Shown here: positions 1 through 12,998 of the stretch, piece after piece
How positions within the stretch are numbered: position 1 is the stretch's first letter
Layout: every line of letters starts with the position of its first letter
Assembly (NCBI RefSeq): GCF_910592395.1
Contig: NC_088320.1
Coordinates: 372,001-436,000 of the forward strand
Direction of reading: 5' to 3'
DNA: 64,000 nt
Source: Lineus longissimus
Lineage: Eukaryota > Nemertea > Pilidiophora > Heteronemertea > Lineidae
The notes under the pieces: model-generated
The model's input: the letters and a program-made list of their open reading frames with translations, nothing else
What the model was told of the DNA's origin: nothing
Database searches by the model: none
Position numbers and translations under genes: made by a program

Positions 1-1132
1 GTAGCAGTAGAAAATGCAATAATGCAATGGACTTAGAAGATAATAATCATTATAATGTGGTGGAAACTCATAAAGGGTGAAAATAGACAGGCTGTTCTAT
101 CATACAGGCAAATGACTCTTTACTCATTTTGCCTAATGAATAGTTGCTATCCACTTACCAAATGCTTCTAATAAAACCCGTATGCTTGCCATTCCCCGGT
201 CCTGGCTCACCTACACTCGAGTCTAAGCACCTCTCCTGTAACAACAAATACGAAACAATTGATAAGATGTGCGAGGTAATAAAAAGTCTAGACACCCTTT
301 CTGCAATAACAAAATAGCTGAGAAGATGATGAGATTCTGTGGTCAATGACACAAGTCTTAGGATTGTTCCTGCAAGAGCAAACAATAGGGAACATGTGAT
401 AAGATATGCCGAACAAAAAGATATCAATAATTTAGACAAACTATGATTTTCAGCGGATGAGTGAGGCTTTAAGATTAACAGTTGTCACTAGCTTGCATTC
501 TAAGTGACAATCTGATCTCCGGTGCTTTGCCTTGCACAGTAGTGTTTTGGGCCATCATGATATTGCAAAAGCAATACCGATAAGCTTAGTGTCTCTTCCC
601 GCGGGAGAAGAGCTACCAACAGCCAGACTCTAAATTAGTCATGATAACCAACCAAGCAAATATCATAAAGTAATAAGAGAAACGCCTTGCCACACACTAA
701 TGCTGTGTAATAAGTCATTACTCAAAAACCATTTGCATCAGCGAAGTCATATTGTCATGGGAAGGCTCGGCGTAGATCGGCATAGTAAAAGTGTGATATT
801 TAACATGGACCTGAATCGTATTCATGAAGGTTATTTCCAGATGTAATATCGTTTGCTTCTGAACAGAAGCTGGTCATACATAATGCGGTTCAGCTGGGAC
901 AGTCATTTCATGGTTCATAAGCAAAGCAGTGTCTCGTGGTCATGTGGCTCTTCAGTAGCACTACATGTGCAACTGCAGGTCCTTCACAGAAGGTCTGCTT
1001 CGATCCTTCGGATATACATATATGCCGGGTACCGACAGCAAAAAATCATGTGATTTGCATTCAGTCAGGCAGCGTTTATCACCGAACCGAATACATTGGT
1101 GCATTCTAAAATGGGAATGATGAGAACTGAAA
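1..1132. other. Intergenic, nothing recognised
   Basis: Only short ORFs on both strands, none with a recognisable domain or consistent splice context. I see no repeat array, RNA gene or transposon end here. Confidence 0.5.
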
Positions 1133-1457
1133 TTGATTGCGGCAAATTTGTCATGCTACAGATGAAATTTTTTTCAAGTCCAAATATCTTTTTCACTCGT
1201 TTTTTTTCTGCTCAAAATGAAGAAACATCATCAGCCCAACAAAAAATGCTGACTTTGAAAATTTTTCAGAATTTTGAACTCATGAAAAAAATCCTACTCT
1301 GAAGGATGAAAAGGATGAAAAAATTTCTGAGTCCAAATATTTTGTTCACTTATTTTTTTTTCTGCTCAAAATGAAGAAACATCATCAGCCCCACACCGGT
1401 AACGTGACCATTGAACCTCGGTCCCATGAGTGGTCGTGTTACCGGGGTTCCACTGTA
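1133..1457 (+). mobile_element. One-ended pogo/Tigger-like repeat, copy 1
   Basis: Closely similar to 25550-25839, 29922-30283 and the reverse complement of 53773-54040. The body contains an internal duplication (each half has CTCAAAATGAAGAAACATCA). The right end has a hairpin of CCGGTAAC-type and GTTACCGG-type arms around CCTCGGTCCCATGAG and finishes GGGGTTCCACTG followed by TA. The terminal CAGTGGAACYCCGG (read outward) and the TA dinucleotide resemble pogo/Tigger transposon ends. No matching inverted end is visible on the left, so this may be a fragment of a longer element. No transposase is present. Confidence 0.65.
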
Positions 1458-3272
1458 ATGAAATCGCCACCAGCCAGTCGCCTGTGAGTTATTCAAATCA
1501 ATCACTCACTTAAACAGTCTCTTATATCGATTGCCCAATCAGAGCAGACTGATCGTGGCACCGCCGATCAAACACCATCGCTTAGTCATGATCAGTGTCG
1601 ATTTCATCAGTCTATCAATTAAGCAGGTCTCATTATTTGAATGTCGTTAATTGATCGATAGTTCTATGACATTCTGCAGCTTGGGTGCTGTGCAAACGAC
1701 CCATCATATTCACGTGGAGGAACGTCACTTATAGCCTTTTGTTACTCAAAGAACGCCTTGTTCGCCTTCTGCCGCTATCGCAACAAAATCCCCTAAGACA
1801 AGTCAACCCGGCCAGCTGCTAGTGCCTGGAGATGCTATTTAACACCAACAATAACAACAACATCACAGTTAAAAACGTATACGACCACGTTAAATGTGAA
1901 ATCCCACAAAAGTGCTTTCTTTCATTCTTATGTCCGCAAATGTCATCTATTCTGGTGCGGTATAATGCCCGATATGTATTTATACTTCGTTGACATATCA
2001 CTTGCAAAGTGCTTCTTTTCATTCTACCCGATGGTTACTGACCTCTTCGTCGACTGGTGTTATAATATTCATCTTATCCCTGTCTAATCCATGTGGTTCA
2101 ACAAAGGATATCGAGCGTTTTGCAACAGAGATATCTAGTCAAGAAGATGGCATGAACGCATTGCACAATGTCCTAATCTTAGCATAAGCACTTAGGTGTC
2201 TCTTTCCTTATCATGTTCCATATCTGAACAAAAGCGTTGACTACCACGGTCATTCCATCGCAGTTGATCAAGTCAATGGCAGGAGTGACGGTTGATTGCA
2301 TCAGAAGCTGTCACCCCTTCTGTATTTCTAAAGAAACAGTTGGTTGTCCCAATGCACGTCTTTGGAACCTTAAGATTAACCAACCTCTAAGTTGCAACTC
2401 ATAACTCGTTAGACAAAGACAGTAGCGGCCATTCACACTTGATGACTGTATAGCGCTATTACTTGTAGCAATAAAAGACTTCGTTATTAAACCAATAGCC
2501 ATAAAGTGGTTCTTCCGGATGCAATTGGCCTTCTCGGAGTGGCCTTGCCTTTGTGGAATGCGTTATTGCCTGTGAAGCTGTTTCTCTCGCTGTGAACGTG
2601 CTTCATGTAGAACAGTGATGACACTTGCTCTAGCTCTGTTGTCAACATACTAGCATTCTGTAGTTGATATGAAATATACCATTATTTCAGACGATTATTG
2701 CCAACCTCAAGTGGCTAGCAAACTATTATTCATATGTTTCGCTTAGCACGTAATGGCGGATCGCGGGGTAAATGAACCATTAGCCGATGTAATACACAAG
2801 GGTTTGGTATCATAGCACGTTCTACTGTAGATTGAAGCCGAAGAGCTAATTCGTCTTGTCACTTTCCTCACTTTAAGTCTGTTTTTAGGCCATGATAGTA
2901 CAATTTGCATGATCAGCCTACTTAATAGCCCTTCCTAGAACTTGCCATGGGAACTAAAAGAGCATGCTTCTCTTACAGTGCTACACTTGATCCTTTCTGA
3001 CTGAACAATGGGCATTGAATTGATTTGGTCGAAGCAACGACCTCCGGGTTATAATCCCAGCGCCCTCATTACTTCACTGATCCCCCTGCGTGCATTCTAA
3101 ATCTTGTAGTCACCCGAGCCCGGCCAGGTCTGCAGTCGTCTCCAAAATCTGCCAACATCAATGTACCAGAGTCAGATATTCCAACAACCCATTGCTATTC
3201 ATTTCACGAAGTATTGCTTGTTATGAAGCCAGTCTGATGTAATCAATAAACTTTCCACATGGCAAGGCAGGA
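1458..3272. other. Intergenic, nothing recognised
   Basis: ORFs are all under 70 codons and show no domain signal. No repeat or RNA gene is supported. Confidence 0.45.
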
Positions 3273-3710
3273 GCTGTATATACAACATGTGGATGAAATG
3301 CTGGCTCATTGCAGTGCATTCTGCTGTATATACAACATGTGGATGAAATGCTGGCTCATTGCAGTGCATTCTGCTGTATATACAACATGTGGATGAAATG
3401 CTGGCTCATTGCAGTGCATTCTGCTGTATATACAACATGTGGATGAAATGCTGGCTGCAGTGCATTCTGCTGTATATACAACATGTGGATGAAATGCTGG
3501 CTCATTGCAGTGCATTCTGCTGTATATACAACATGTGGATGAAATGCTGGCTCATTGCAGTGCATTCTGCTGTATATACAACATGTGGATGAAATGCTGG
3601 CTGCAGTGCATTCTGCTGTATATACAACATGTGGATGAAATGCTGGCTCATTGCAGTGCATTCTGCTGTACAACATGTGGATGAAATGCTGGCTCATTGC
3701 AGTGCATTCT
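3273..3710. repeat. Minisatellite, 50-bp unit, 9 copies
   Basis: Units begin GCTGTATATACAACATGTGG and start at 3273, 3323, 3373, 3423, 3469, 3519, 3569, 3615 and 3665. Full units are 50 bp. Units 4 and 7 lack a CATT and are 46 bp, and the last lacks a TATA. Otherwise the units are almost identical, so the array is young. The unit has no stop in any frame in the main array, which creates spurious ORFs on both strands because 50 is not a multiple of three. Confidence 0.97.
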
Positions 3711-5266
3711 GCTGAACGGTTCCAAATCTATCAACTAGATGAAACGAGGGCGTCGAACTCTTAGTGGCGCAGTCTTTAAACTAACAGCGTGATCGATCCT
3801 CTTCGACATAATGTCACCTGAAATCTGTTGTCTTTGAAGAAGATTGTGGACCAAATATAGCTTGTTGGATACATCCATGTTCTTGCTCACATGTTATGAT
3901 CAACATTTTCAAATTTCAAAAGTACTGGATTACAGTATGAAATAAAATACCAGCAATATGTCATAAAGACCTTTCAAAGACACTTGTGTACAGCTATGCA
4001 TTGCATTCAGGACTGCATCACTCGAGTAATTGGCCACAACAATGGCCACCCATAACAAAAGAGCTGCGGTGGCGGCATCTTAAACTGCTTACTCTTTGCA
4101 GGATCGATTAAAGCCCATTGAGATAAGCTGCCGTCAAGTGTTATGTGGACACGGTGATGGCGTGGGGAGCACAACAGCGTGTTAATGTTGAACTGTCATT
4201 ATTACTGTTTGTAGAGGGCTTAGTAGCAATGCAAAATATCAAACATTTTAGCAGATTCTGTTGGCGAAAACCTTCTAAGAGTGAGTTTGGTATGTTTGGG
4301 CACAAAATCGTAGGGTGGGGTGTTGCACCAGTTCTGATGAATCTGTCTATTTGGAATAATATTCAAGACGAAACACTTATTCTGAGCCGACAGCTGCACA
4401 CACTTGGTTGTGGAATTTAAACTAGACTCTAATCGATGATCGACACACACTAAATTTTACTATGGGTCTTGCTCCTCAGTACACTGGTATAGGTTTTAGA
4501 ACATGTGCCCACCATTCTGATCATTCATGTGGTCCACAAATCTAAGCCTGGAGGGCTATAGCTCGATTTGGAAGAATGTTGCTCCCCACCTGTTCATGCA
4601 TTGAATACTGGTGGTAAGTTGATAATCATTGTGTTGTGAAAGTGTATGACTTAAATTCACGTCACTCCTTCGAAGAAATCTCGCGAATGTCTTCATTAGT
4701 CAAAATCCCCGTAACTACTGTGCAGGAGTCCATTTCCTAAAGCGCCTGGATTATACAGACGCCATAATCAAGACATTCGCAGCACTTCAGTAATGGAGTA
4801 AAGCGATAACTCGAGAAACCCCACACCAATTATTCAGGATTGCCTCAGTAAAGAAGACAGGATAAACCCGACCATTAAAAGAAATGGATTGTTAACGGCT
4901 TTCCCAATTATTTCCTCCATGCTGTTGGCCTCGTAATGAATTTGCGCGGATCAAGTGCTTACCAGTGATCTTTCGCACCCGATAAACGGCTCAAGTTGAC
5001 TGTAACTGATCGATATTCGAGAGAGTGATTGATCTTGACTCTGGCATCATTGAGTGCATTGATTGAACGTTGTATCGATATTAACAATTCATTGCACAGC
5101 GGGATTGTTTCTTGTTGAAGCGATGGCTTCTTTCGATTTTCTGTATCAAAGTGCGAGTTTTGTTCTGTTTGTTGTCCTTTTAACATCTATTGTCTCATGG
5201 GATGTGAGGTTGAGCAAAAAATTGGCTTAATACTTACATACCATGTATGACATATCAATGATTTAT
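3711..5266. other. Intergenic, nothing recognised
   Basis: The longest ORF (4145-4420, + strand, 91 codons) has no recognisable domain and no supporting splice or polyadenylation context. Nothing else is seen. Confidence 0.4.
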
Positions 5267-5345
5267 AAAGCGGTGGAGAGGTTAACGCTAGGCATTCCCT
5301 TGACTCCGCTATGAGATCAGACACCAGTTCAAGCGAGAACCTGGC
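5267..5345 (+). repeat. Possible decayed tRNA-derived SINE head
   Basis: A segment resembling an A box (GGTGGAGAGGTTAACGC, 5272-5288) lies about 40 bases before a B-box-like AGTTCAAGC (5326-5334), the spacing of an internal Pol III promoter. There is no clean cloverleaf and no second copy in the window, so this is a weak call. Confidence 0.25.
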
Positions 5346-7888
5346 CCGGGATAGAATTCCATGCTTGGGTCCTTATTGGACTCTTGTGATGGAACAGACG
5401 CAGTGTACCCAATCCTCTCCCAGCCCTAAATTAAACCAATAAACCACCTCCGGCGAGTAAACGATGTTTGCTTTGTTGTTAACGGCATATTATTCGTAAA
5501 CGTTAGCTTCTGCCTGGAGTATCCATCGAGGGATATTAGTCCAAGTCAATGGTTACATCCGTCTTTTGTGATCTCTCTGAACTAGGAGAACTGGTAACCA
5601 CTGTAACGGTATACAACGTAAGTTTGGTCCGCCAATCATGGCAGTAAAACTGAAAACACTGGAACCATTATTGAACAGATTTAAATTCCGAAGGATATCG
5701 CTATAACCTCTGTTGATCATTAGCCACACTAAGATTTGTACGGACAAATATTCAACCATGTAGTCTGTACGAAAGAAAACCTCACTCATCACCACATTTA
5801 CTAGCCTCTGTGAAACTTCAACAGAGTGGCTGACACAAAGAGACAGTGCGGATGTGTATATTTGGCTATCATTGCTCTACATGGCTGTTTGCCCCGGATC
5901 CACTCAATCATACATAATGTATCAGGATGCGTGACCGGCCAGAATAGACCTAAATCTCTGGTGGCCAAAATGTGGGATGACTGAAACTAGAACACGGAGA
6001 TGATGAATTTCGCATGCGTTGGATTATCAGGGGACCTTGGGAAGACGTGTTTTCCGTTATCGGTCAAAATGTAATATGTGATGACGCAAAATCTCAAAAT
6101 TGACCAAGGTTTATGATCAGTTAGCAAGGCACTCCAAAAACTAGAGAAGACGCCGAGCAGTATTAGGAAGTCTATTTACCTATTGCGAGGTGAGAGGTTA
6201 CATGGAAAAGCGAAAGGAATTCTGTCGGTTAGAATCGCATCGAAATGCATGAACTATCAAGGATGATTTCACCCAAATGTCAACAGCAATTACAACTGTC
6301 TCACTGATGAGTAATCATTTAGAAAGAAGAACGATGTATATTCTGAGCAGAGATACACCAAAATAAGTGTTGGCCAATCATCTTAGGAGAAAATGTCGCG
6401 GAAAGAGACATCGAGTAAACAGTGCCATCCTTGTAATGATTTAGAAGAAGTGTTGATGCCAGCACGTGCTACTAGCTTGCCAAGTTAGAACACGATCTTC
6501 CATCACAGCGATATGGCGACCAGAGACGACACTAACGAATAGAGTATTACCCTATATGTCGGCCACCCTGGCCTTTCATCAGCTGCTCTATCGATTACTG
6601 TGAGGCAAATCTGTTTATATGGAGTTATTGTTGCCTAATTACGGACAAATGGTGGGAACTAAACATATTAAGTGATGCTGAGAATCCCCATGAGAGTGTG
6701 AGAATCTGCGGGAGATTTTCTACCAGATACGCACTGTAAGATGTCAGGAGGAGAAATTTGATGCAAAGCATTTGATTTGTTTAACTAGCTACTTTATGTT
6801 ATTCTTAAGATCACTCCAAGGCTATGCTTTCAGATACGCTGATGGTAATATCATCATCGATATCAATATTAAAAGGTTAATGACGTTTCTCATGCGTTAT
6901 CCTATTGTAATTAAGACTTAGTAAAATCAATAGACATTCACTGTGACCTATTGCATGGCTTTATTGACAACTGACTGTCTCATAAAAGCAAGCTTTCTAT
7001 TCATAGATTGGAGATCCGAACACATGCTGTTCCGACATTACAACATAACACACGAACGTAAACAAAGACAAAATAGATTGACAGGAGACAGGTGGCTGTA
7101 CAATTGACATGGCATGGCATCGAAGGCCGCAGCACACATTGTTACTCGATTCTGATAAGGTAGGGCAACATGTGCTTGACAATGAACTGAATGACAGGCT
7201 CCTATGCGATAAAAATCCCGCTGTTTCAGATCCAAAAGCTCAACAAACTACTGAATGATGTGAGCTCAACGAAACAATTCTGGAAGTACGAGATAAGGCT
7301 CTGTTGTCACAGTCATTTCAGTCTGTCGCATTTGCATGCAGGGCGTTCTAATTTGCATGCTCACCACTATTTCGTCAGAAGGTCCAAATACAGTTTTGGC
7401 TACAAATTAATGATTAATTTCTTGTCCAGATATATGATATATGACATACTTGACAAGACCTTCATTTCATAGAGTATCGTCGCTTAACTTATTGCCTCTG
7501 CTCCATTGACATGTACCAGCTGATACCTCAAGTGCTAGACAGTCGAACATTGACCGTATTATTGATCAAGCCATAGCCTGTTGCTAACTTGTTATGACAT
7601 CTGTTAACCGCTGTATTGTTCCCCTTACACTCAGATAAACAGCTCTTCGTCAATTTGGTCTGGCATATCAAGATCGATAGGGAAAATGCAGACCTTAGAC
7701 AGGCGGTATCACCTTTGATGACTTGCGGCTATGGGCTTAACTTTTCGGCCAGAAGAAACGGACTGATTGCTAAGCAATACCAAATATAGAATTTTACTCT
7801 GTGTTACATATCAGCTGGGGATGACGTACCGACGTCTTTCAGAAATGACTTCTGCCAATGGCGCGTTGTCTCAACGGCGACTTAACAA
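5346..7888. other. Intergenic, nothing recognised
   Basis: Only short ORFs on both strands and no repeat family shared with the rest of the window. Confidence 0.45.
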
Positions 7889-8602
7889 ATGGGCTCGCTG
7901 CACAATCTTTCACTGCCACAACAATCTTTCGTCATATCTATAGCGAATAAAGTGCAACACTCTTTACCATCATTAACGGCCACGCTGGTCGCCTGTACCA
8001 GCCTCACCCAGTACGTGTCCCATCTTTTATTGGCCGCCAACAACGAACGTCACTCTTGCTCGTTATCGCCAGTGGATGAAGTGAAGCACCCTGTACCATC
8101 ATTAACGGCCACGCTGGTCGCCTGTACCAGCCTCACCCAGTACGTCTCCCATCTTTTATTGGCCGCCAACAACGAACGTCACTCTTGCTCGTTATCGGCA
8201 GTGGATGAAGTGAAGCACCCTGTACCATCATTAACGGCCACGCTGGTCGCCTGTACCAGCCTCACCCAGTACGTCTCCCATCTTTTATTTGCCGCCAACA
8301 ACGAACGTTACTCTTGCTCGTTATCGCCAGTGGATGAAGTGAAGCACCCTGTACCATCATTAACGGCCACGCTGGTCGCCTGTACCAGCCTCACCCAGTA
8401 CGTGTCCCATCTTTTATTGGCCGCCAACAACGAACGTCACTCTTGCTCGTTATCGCCAGTGGATGAAGTGAAGCACCCTGTACCATCATTAACGGCCACG
8501 CTGGTCGCCTATACCAGCCTCACCCAGTACGTCTTCCATCTTTTATTTGCCGCCAACAACGAACGTTACTCTTGCTCGTTATCGCCAGTTGATGAAGTGT
8601 AA
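7889..8602 (+). repeat. 129-bp tandem repeat forming a 237-codon ORF
   Basis: Five units of exactly 129 bp (43 codons) start at 7966, 8095, 8224, 8353 and 8482. They stay in one open frame from an ATG at 7889 to TAA at 8600-8602. The repeat peptide contains SLTQYVSHLLLAANNER and CSLSPVDEVKHPVPSL. Changes between units are substitutions only (Leu/Phe, His/Tyr, Pro/Ala, Cys/Tyr); units 3 and 5 share the Phe and Tyr variants. The peptide has no known domain or signal peptide. Unlike the other arrays here, the period preserves the frame, so coding is possible, but a minisatellite that happens to be open explains it equally well. Confidence 0.85.
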
Positions 8603-11080
8603 TCGGATCAATGCCATGAAAACATCGCTGACAACATTTACCAATTGACCCACTGACAGCCGCTCCTTATCGATTATCGAGCAGACGACACCACTTAATG
8701 GATGCTCGATAAACACAAGTGAAGGAAGGCAAGGACGCTGGATGGATACATGCATGTAGGAGAAAAGGCAGGAGGACGCATGGAAGGATCTAAAGATGCA
8801 TCTCGGAGCATTTGTACCGAAACTCATTAGCGAAATGGTTTTTTTTCTTCTGGTTGGGTTTCGGAGTGGGTTTCTTTTCATTTTTGACAGATATTTATGT
8901 GACGGTTATTCCGAATCAGTTGTGGGTGGTCTCCCTGATGTTATTTGGGAGCGACTGCTGCAAAAGGCATCTTCACTCTATACAGTCAATAGGACGAAGC
9001 TAGACATCGGAGCAGGAAACTCCAGGAAATGCTATGATGTTCCACCCAGCCAAATATTGCACCACGACAAACCGCCGTGAGCTGCAAGTCAGACTGCCAA
9101 ATATGCCTCGTCATCAAACATGCCCAGCATCGTGAATGTCATCTGAATGCACGGGAGGCTCACATCGGATTAGGTGTCACTTTACGGGTTTGATATTTCA
9201 CGACATTCCCTAAAGCCAATTAGATTACCCGCGGATATGGCAAGAGCGTAGGGATGAAAGTTTAATGAAGCATTATTCAGCTCAGTGACTTTAACAGCGA
9301 AGCATTGGGAACTGATTGATGGCGCCAATCGGGCAGGTGTGAAGCAAGATGAGTTCCGTGGCATTATTTTGGCTTCACTCACAGAAAATGGTAGTCCGGT
9401 AGTCCTGTGGAGTTGCCAATTTCATGATTTTTTTCAGTAGCGCACAAGCACGAAGCCGTCACATGTTGAACATTTGACAGTGTTTTCACACTGCAGAGAG
9501 CGCATTCTCTGGCTGTTTCAAGTGGATTTTGTTTCTTATAATGTTGTTTCTTAAACTAGGAATGTGAGACGTGCATTTCGTAACGTAGACGCTAGTTGCT
9601 TCTCATGTCAAAGTTAACTTTCCCTTGATGCTATGCATTGTCTTGACGAGAATTTCAGCCTATGCCCAAGTTGAGCCTGTGAAATAAAGCATCAAGTCAT
9701 TCTTTAGACAGGCCCAGTCTGCAAAGCGTTAAGGCGTGTGACTTGATATAGTGTTGTTGTATTCTACTGATCAAGAATCACCATGTATTGCTACATCATT
9801 GCCTTTGAAACCTGTCAATATTCTCCTACCATGCCGCAGCTTGCTCGTCTTACATGACCGGACAGCCCGGGAATGTACATCAATATGCTCCATGAAGCCA
9901 AAGTAACATATTCATCCCATGTTACTCTAAATTGCCCCACGAATCAGGCAATTCTTTGGCATTTCAACATGTGAATAAAAGCAATTCCATGTCGGGTTGT
10001 TCGCATACGATCTACATGGTTACATTGATCTCCAACTGTCTGCAGTAGACGAGATGGCTATGGTATAAGACGTGTACAGAGACTGGGTATTAGCTAAAGT
10101 ATGAAAGGTTTTATTCAATAATGATTAAACCTGATTCTATGTAATGTCTAATATCACCATGACTCGCCATGTAGTTGCTCTTCAGCTGGAGAGACTGTTA
10201 TAAATAATCTTAGTATGGCTGATTCCATTCACCAGTGAATGTTTTCCCTTGTCAATTGCATGAACTTCCAGTGTACACAAATCATTACCATCTACCACCA
10301 CCCACCCACCCACCCCTATCAACACCCTCCTCTTCTTGCTGCATTGATTGAAATGCCATGCTTGACAAGATTTAGGGAACTCTTCCAGAGCTTTCCTAAT
10401 CCTATTGCGTAATGACGTTGTTATGTTATTTTCTAACCAGCATTATGTCCCCGCCTGGCAACAGTCCACCTAATCCATACAGTCCATCAGAACTTCCAAA
10501 GCTGGGCGTCAGATACAACTTAATTGAATTAGTGCATTAATACATGACACAATCGCATTAGCCTAGGTTAGTTAATTACTTTATACAATATGCAGAGACA
10601 GGTTGACGATGTTAGAGTGACTGATAAGTTTACAGTGAAGGCAGTTTACACCAAGGTATACTGTCATTTATTATGCATTGTCTATCACTCTCGAAGTTAC
10701 AGTACAATTAGGGGCTGTTCCATTGTAGGTATCAGCCATATTCGTAAGAGTTCCTGTTGGCAATTTTTCATCTGGACAAGTTGGCCTGATGGTCGATATG
10801 ATTGCCCTGGAATGATTCATTGATCGTTCTCATGATCCTATAACACTATGATCATAAGGACAGATCTGAAATAGATTATTCTTCAAGGTTCTGGCCAGGC
10901 GTCTGCCTCGAAGGTGTCCACCTCGCCCAGAACCCGCCACACACAACTCAATTCCGTCTGCCTGAGATGGATTTGGTTTGCAGATCTAATAATCTGAGCT
11001 GTGGCACCTCGTGACCTTCGGAATTGGACTGATCATCCACTCAACGGAGTATGATGTGCCCTGGGTATCAGTTGTTCCCT
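8603..11080. other. Intergenic, nothing recognised
   Basis: The ORF at 8796-9080 (94 codons) has a hydrophobic N-terminal stretch but no domain or splice support. A short CCCACC-type simple repeat lies near 10300. Nothing else is supported. Confidence 0.4.
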
Positions 11081-11425
11081 TGGGCACTGCTTAGAGATAT
11101 GGATTGGCTGAGACTTTGAACTGGCTTCTGCTCGATGTAGGATGATCCCTTGGGATAACTCTCTCTCTTAAGTGCGGTAAACTGACTTGAAGTGCCCGAG
11201 AACTAGAACTGGATTGTAAGTCTGCGTGATGTGTCCGGTGTCACTTTACTGGCCGGTACTTCATGCAGGCTTGGATTGACTGAGACCTGGAGCTGGGTTC
11301 TACTGTATTATGTTCCCTGGGTATCTCTCATTCACTCCCGTGGGTACTGCATGCCACGCATACAGACTTGGTTTGGTTGGACTTGGAGCTTGTATTGGCA
11401 TCCATCAATATTCCCTTGTCGATAG
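11081..11425. repeat. Degenerate tandem repeat, about 70-100 bp units
   Basis: Related segments begin near 11081 (TGGGCACTGCTTAGAGATAT), 11153, 11251 (GGCCGGTACTTCATGCAGG) and 11341 (TGGGTACTGCATGCCACGC). Each is followed by a GGATTGxCTGAGACxTxGAxCTGG-like stretch and a CCCTTGGG/CCCTGGG motif. Units differ in length and share only part of their bases, so this would be an old, decayed array. Confidence 0.45.
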
Positions 11426-12304
11426 ATTTTGGCATAACATTCAAATTCCCCTCGACTCCCACTCATTGAATTTTCGATGTGAAAATCGATAAATTCCCCA
11501 TGTGGTATTGACGTACCATGGAGCGTGCCCTCGTAAGGATACCGTATTGACAGGTGGCTGTCCACGACATCTTCAAGGGCGTCCGTTGGCGTACGTGTAT
11601 CTCAAGCCACCTGCATTTGTTCAAGCTTAATCTTTGAAACGTTGACATACTTTGGCGAACGATATACATGTAGCATATGCCGACATTATAAACGTACAAC
11701 AGCAATTAGATGGTTAGTCTTAGCTGTAATCGAGGCAGTTCTTTCAGCTGTCTTGGGAAATCCGTAGTATGGATTCGTATGCAAATAATTAAGAATAGAT
11801 TCATTCGAACAGGGTGGAGGCACTGCACACTGCAAAATTATCTTTCTGTAGATATTTCCCTATCACTCGACCTGCTACGACTTGGTATTTGAAAATATCT
11901 CTCACGCGTAGACTAAGGACGGATCAGTGTCCTATAAAAGATTTCCTGCAGTTGCGATCGATTTCGAAAATGGCCGTTAATGTCTGGTAAGGCTGCGAAG
12001 GACATGTAGATTATGTCAACGTTCCATCCAACTTATCTCTGAGAGCCGTTAGCGCTCACAGCCCAGCCTTAAAAACATGATACAACCTTCATTACCCTTT
12101 GTGAATGATCATGGGAAAGTGTTCATCTTATCAATATAAATCGGCCGATATGCATAAGCGGCTGTCGTGGCGTGGATGTTATGGCGGATAGTTTCATATC
12201 TTTTGATTGAAGTGGACGCAGAGATGCTAGCTGGGACAGGAACGGGGGCTAAGGTGAACTGTGTGATGGTGCATTATCAGCCGGTGGCCTTGTCCTCAGC
12301 ACTG
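11426..12304. other. Intergenic, nothing recognised
   Basis: Short ORFs only, without domains. The ATG of the long minisatellite ORF lies at 12167, but the 45 codons before the repeats show nothing recognisable. Confidence 0.4.
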
Positions 12305-12998
12305 CCTGCAGCGACTCACGGGGGCTACCTGCAGCCACTCACGGGGACTACCTGCAGCCACTCACGGGGGCCACCTGCAGCCACTCACGGGGGCTACCTG
12401 CAGCCACTCACGGGGGCTACCTGCAGCCACTCACGGGGACTACCTGCAGCGACTCACGGGGACTACCTGCAGCCACTCACGGGGACTACCTGCAGCCACT
12501 CATGGGTGCTACCTGCAGCCACTCACGGGGACTACCTGCAGCCACTCACGGGGGCTACCTGCAGCCACTCACGGGGGCTATTCCCGCCTTCGCTCCACTC
12601 CACAAACCAGCACAAGCCTGTATCATTCTTGAGCCTTTCTTCTGCAGCCACTCAGGGGGGCTACCTGCAGCCACTCACGGGGACTACCTGCAGCCACTCA
12701 CGGGGGCTACCTGCAGCCACTCACGGGGACTACCTGCAGCCACTCACGGGGCTACCTGCAGCCACTCACGGGGACTACCTGCAGCCACTCACGGGGACTA
12801 CCTGCAGCCACTCACGGGGGCTACCTGCAGCCACTCACGGGGGCTACCTGCAGCCACTCACGGAAGCTACCTGCAGCCACTCACGGGGGCTACCTGCAGC
12901 CACTCACGGGGGCTACCTGCAGCCACTCACGGGGGCTATTCCCGCCTTCGCTCCACTCCACAAACCAGCACAAGCTGGTATCATTCTTGAGCCTTTCT
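12305..12998. repeat. 23-bp minisatellite in two blocks with duplicated spacer
   Basis: The unit is CTACCTGCAGCCACTCACGGGG plus one base (A or G variant), so a PstI site (CTGCAG) recurs about every 23 bp. There are two blocks, about 12305-12579 and 12640-12937. Each is followed by the same 60-bp spacer (TATTCCCGCCTTCGCTCC... to ...GAGCCTTTCT), giving a higher-order duplication with a 358-bp offset. Because 23 is 3n-1, a reading frame moves through all three phases every 69 bp and reads YLQPLTG, TCSHSRG and LPAATHG in turn. Frames stay open for up to 277 codons, but I treat these as non-coding. Confidence 0.95.

Noticed and set aside
3306-3697. ORFs on both strands with MSQHFIHMLYIQQNALQ-type repeats
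   Set aside because: Generated by the 50-bp minisatellite.
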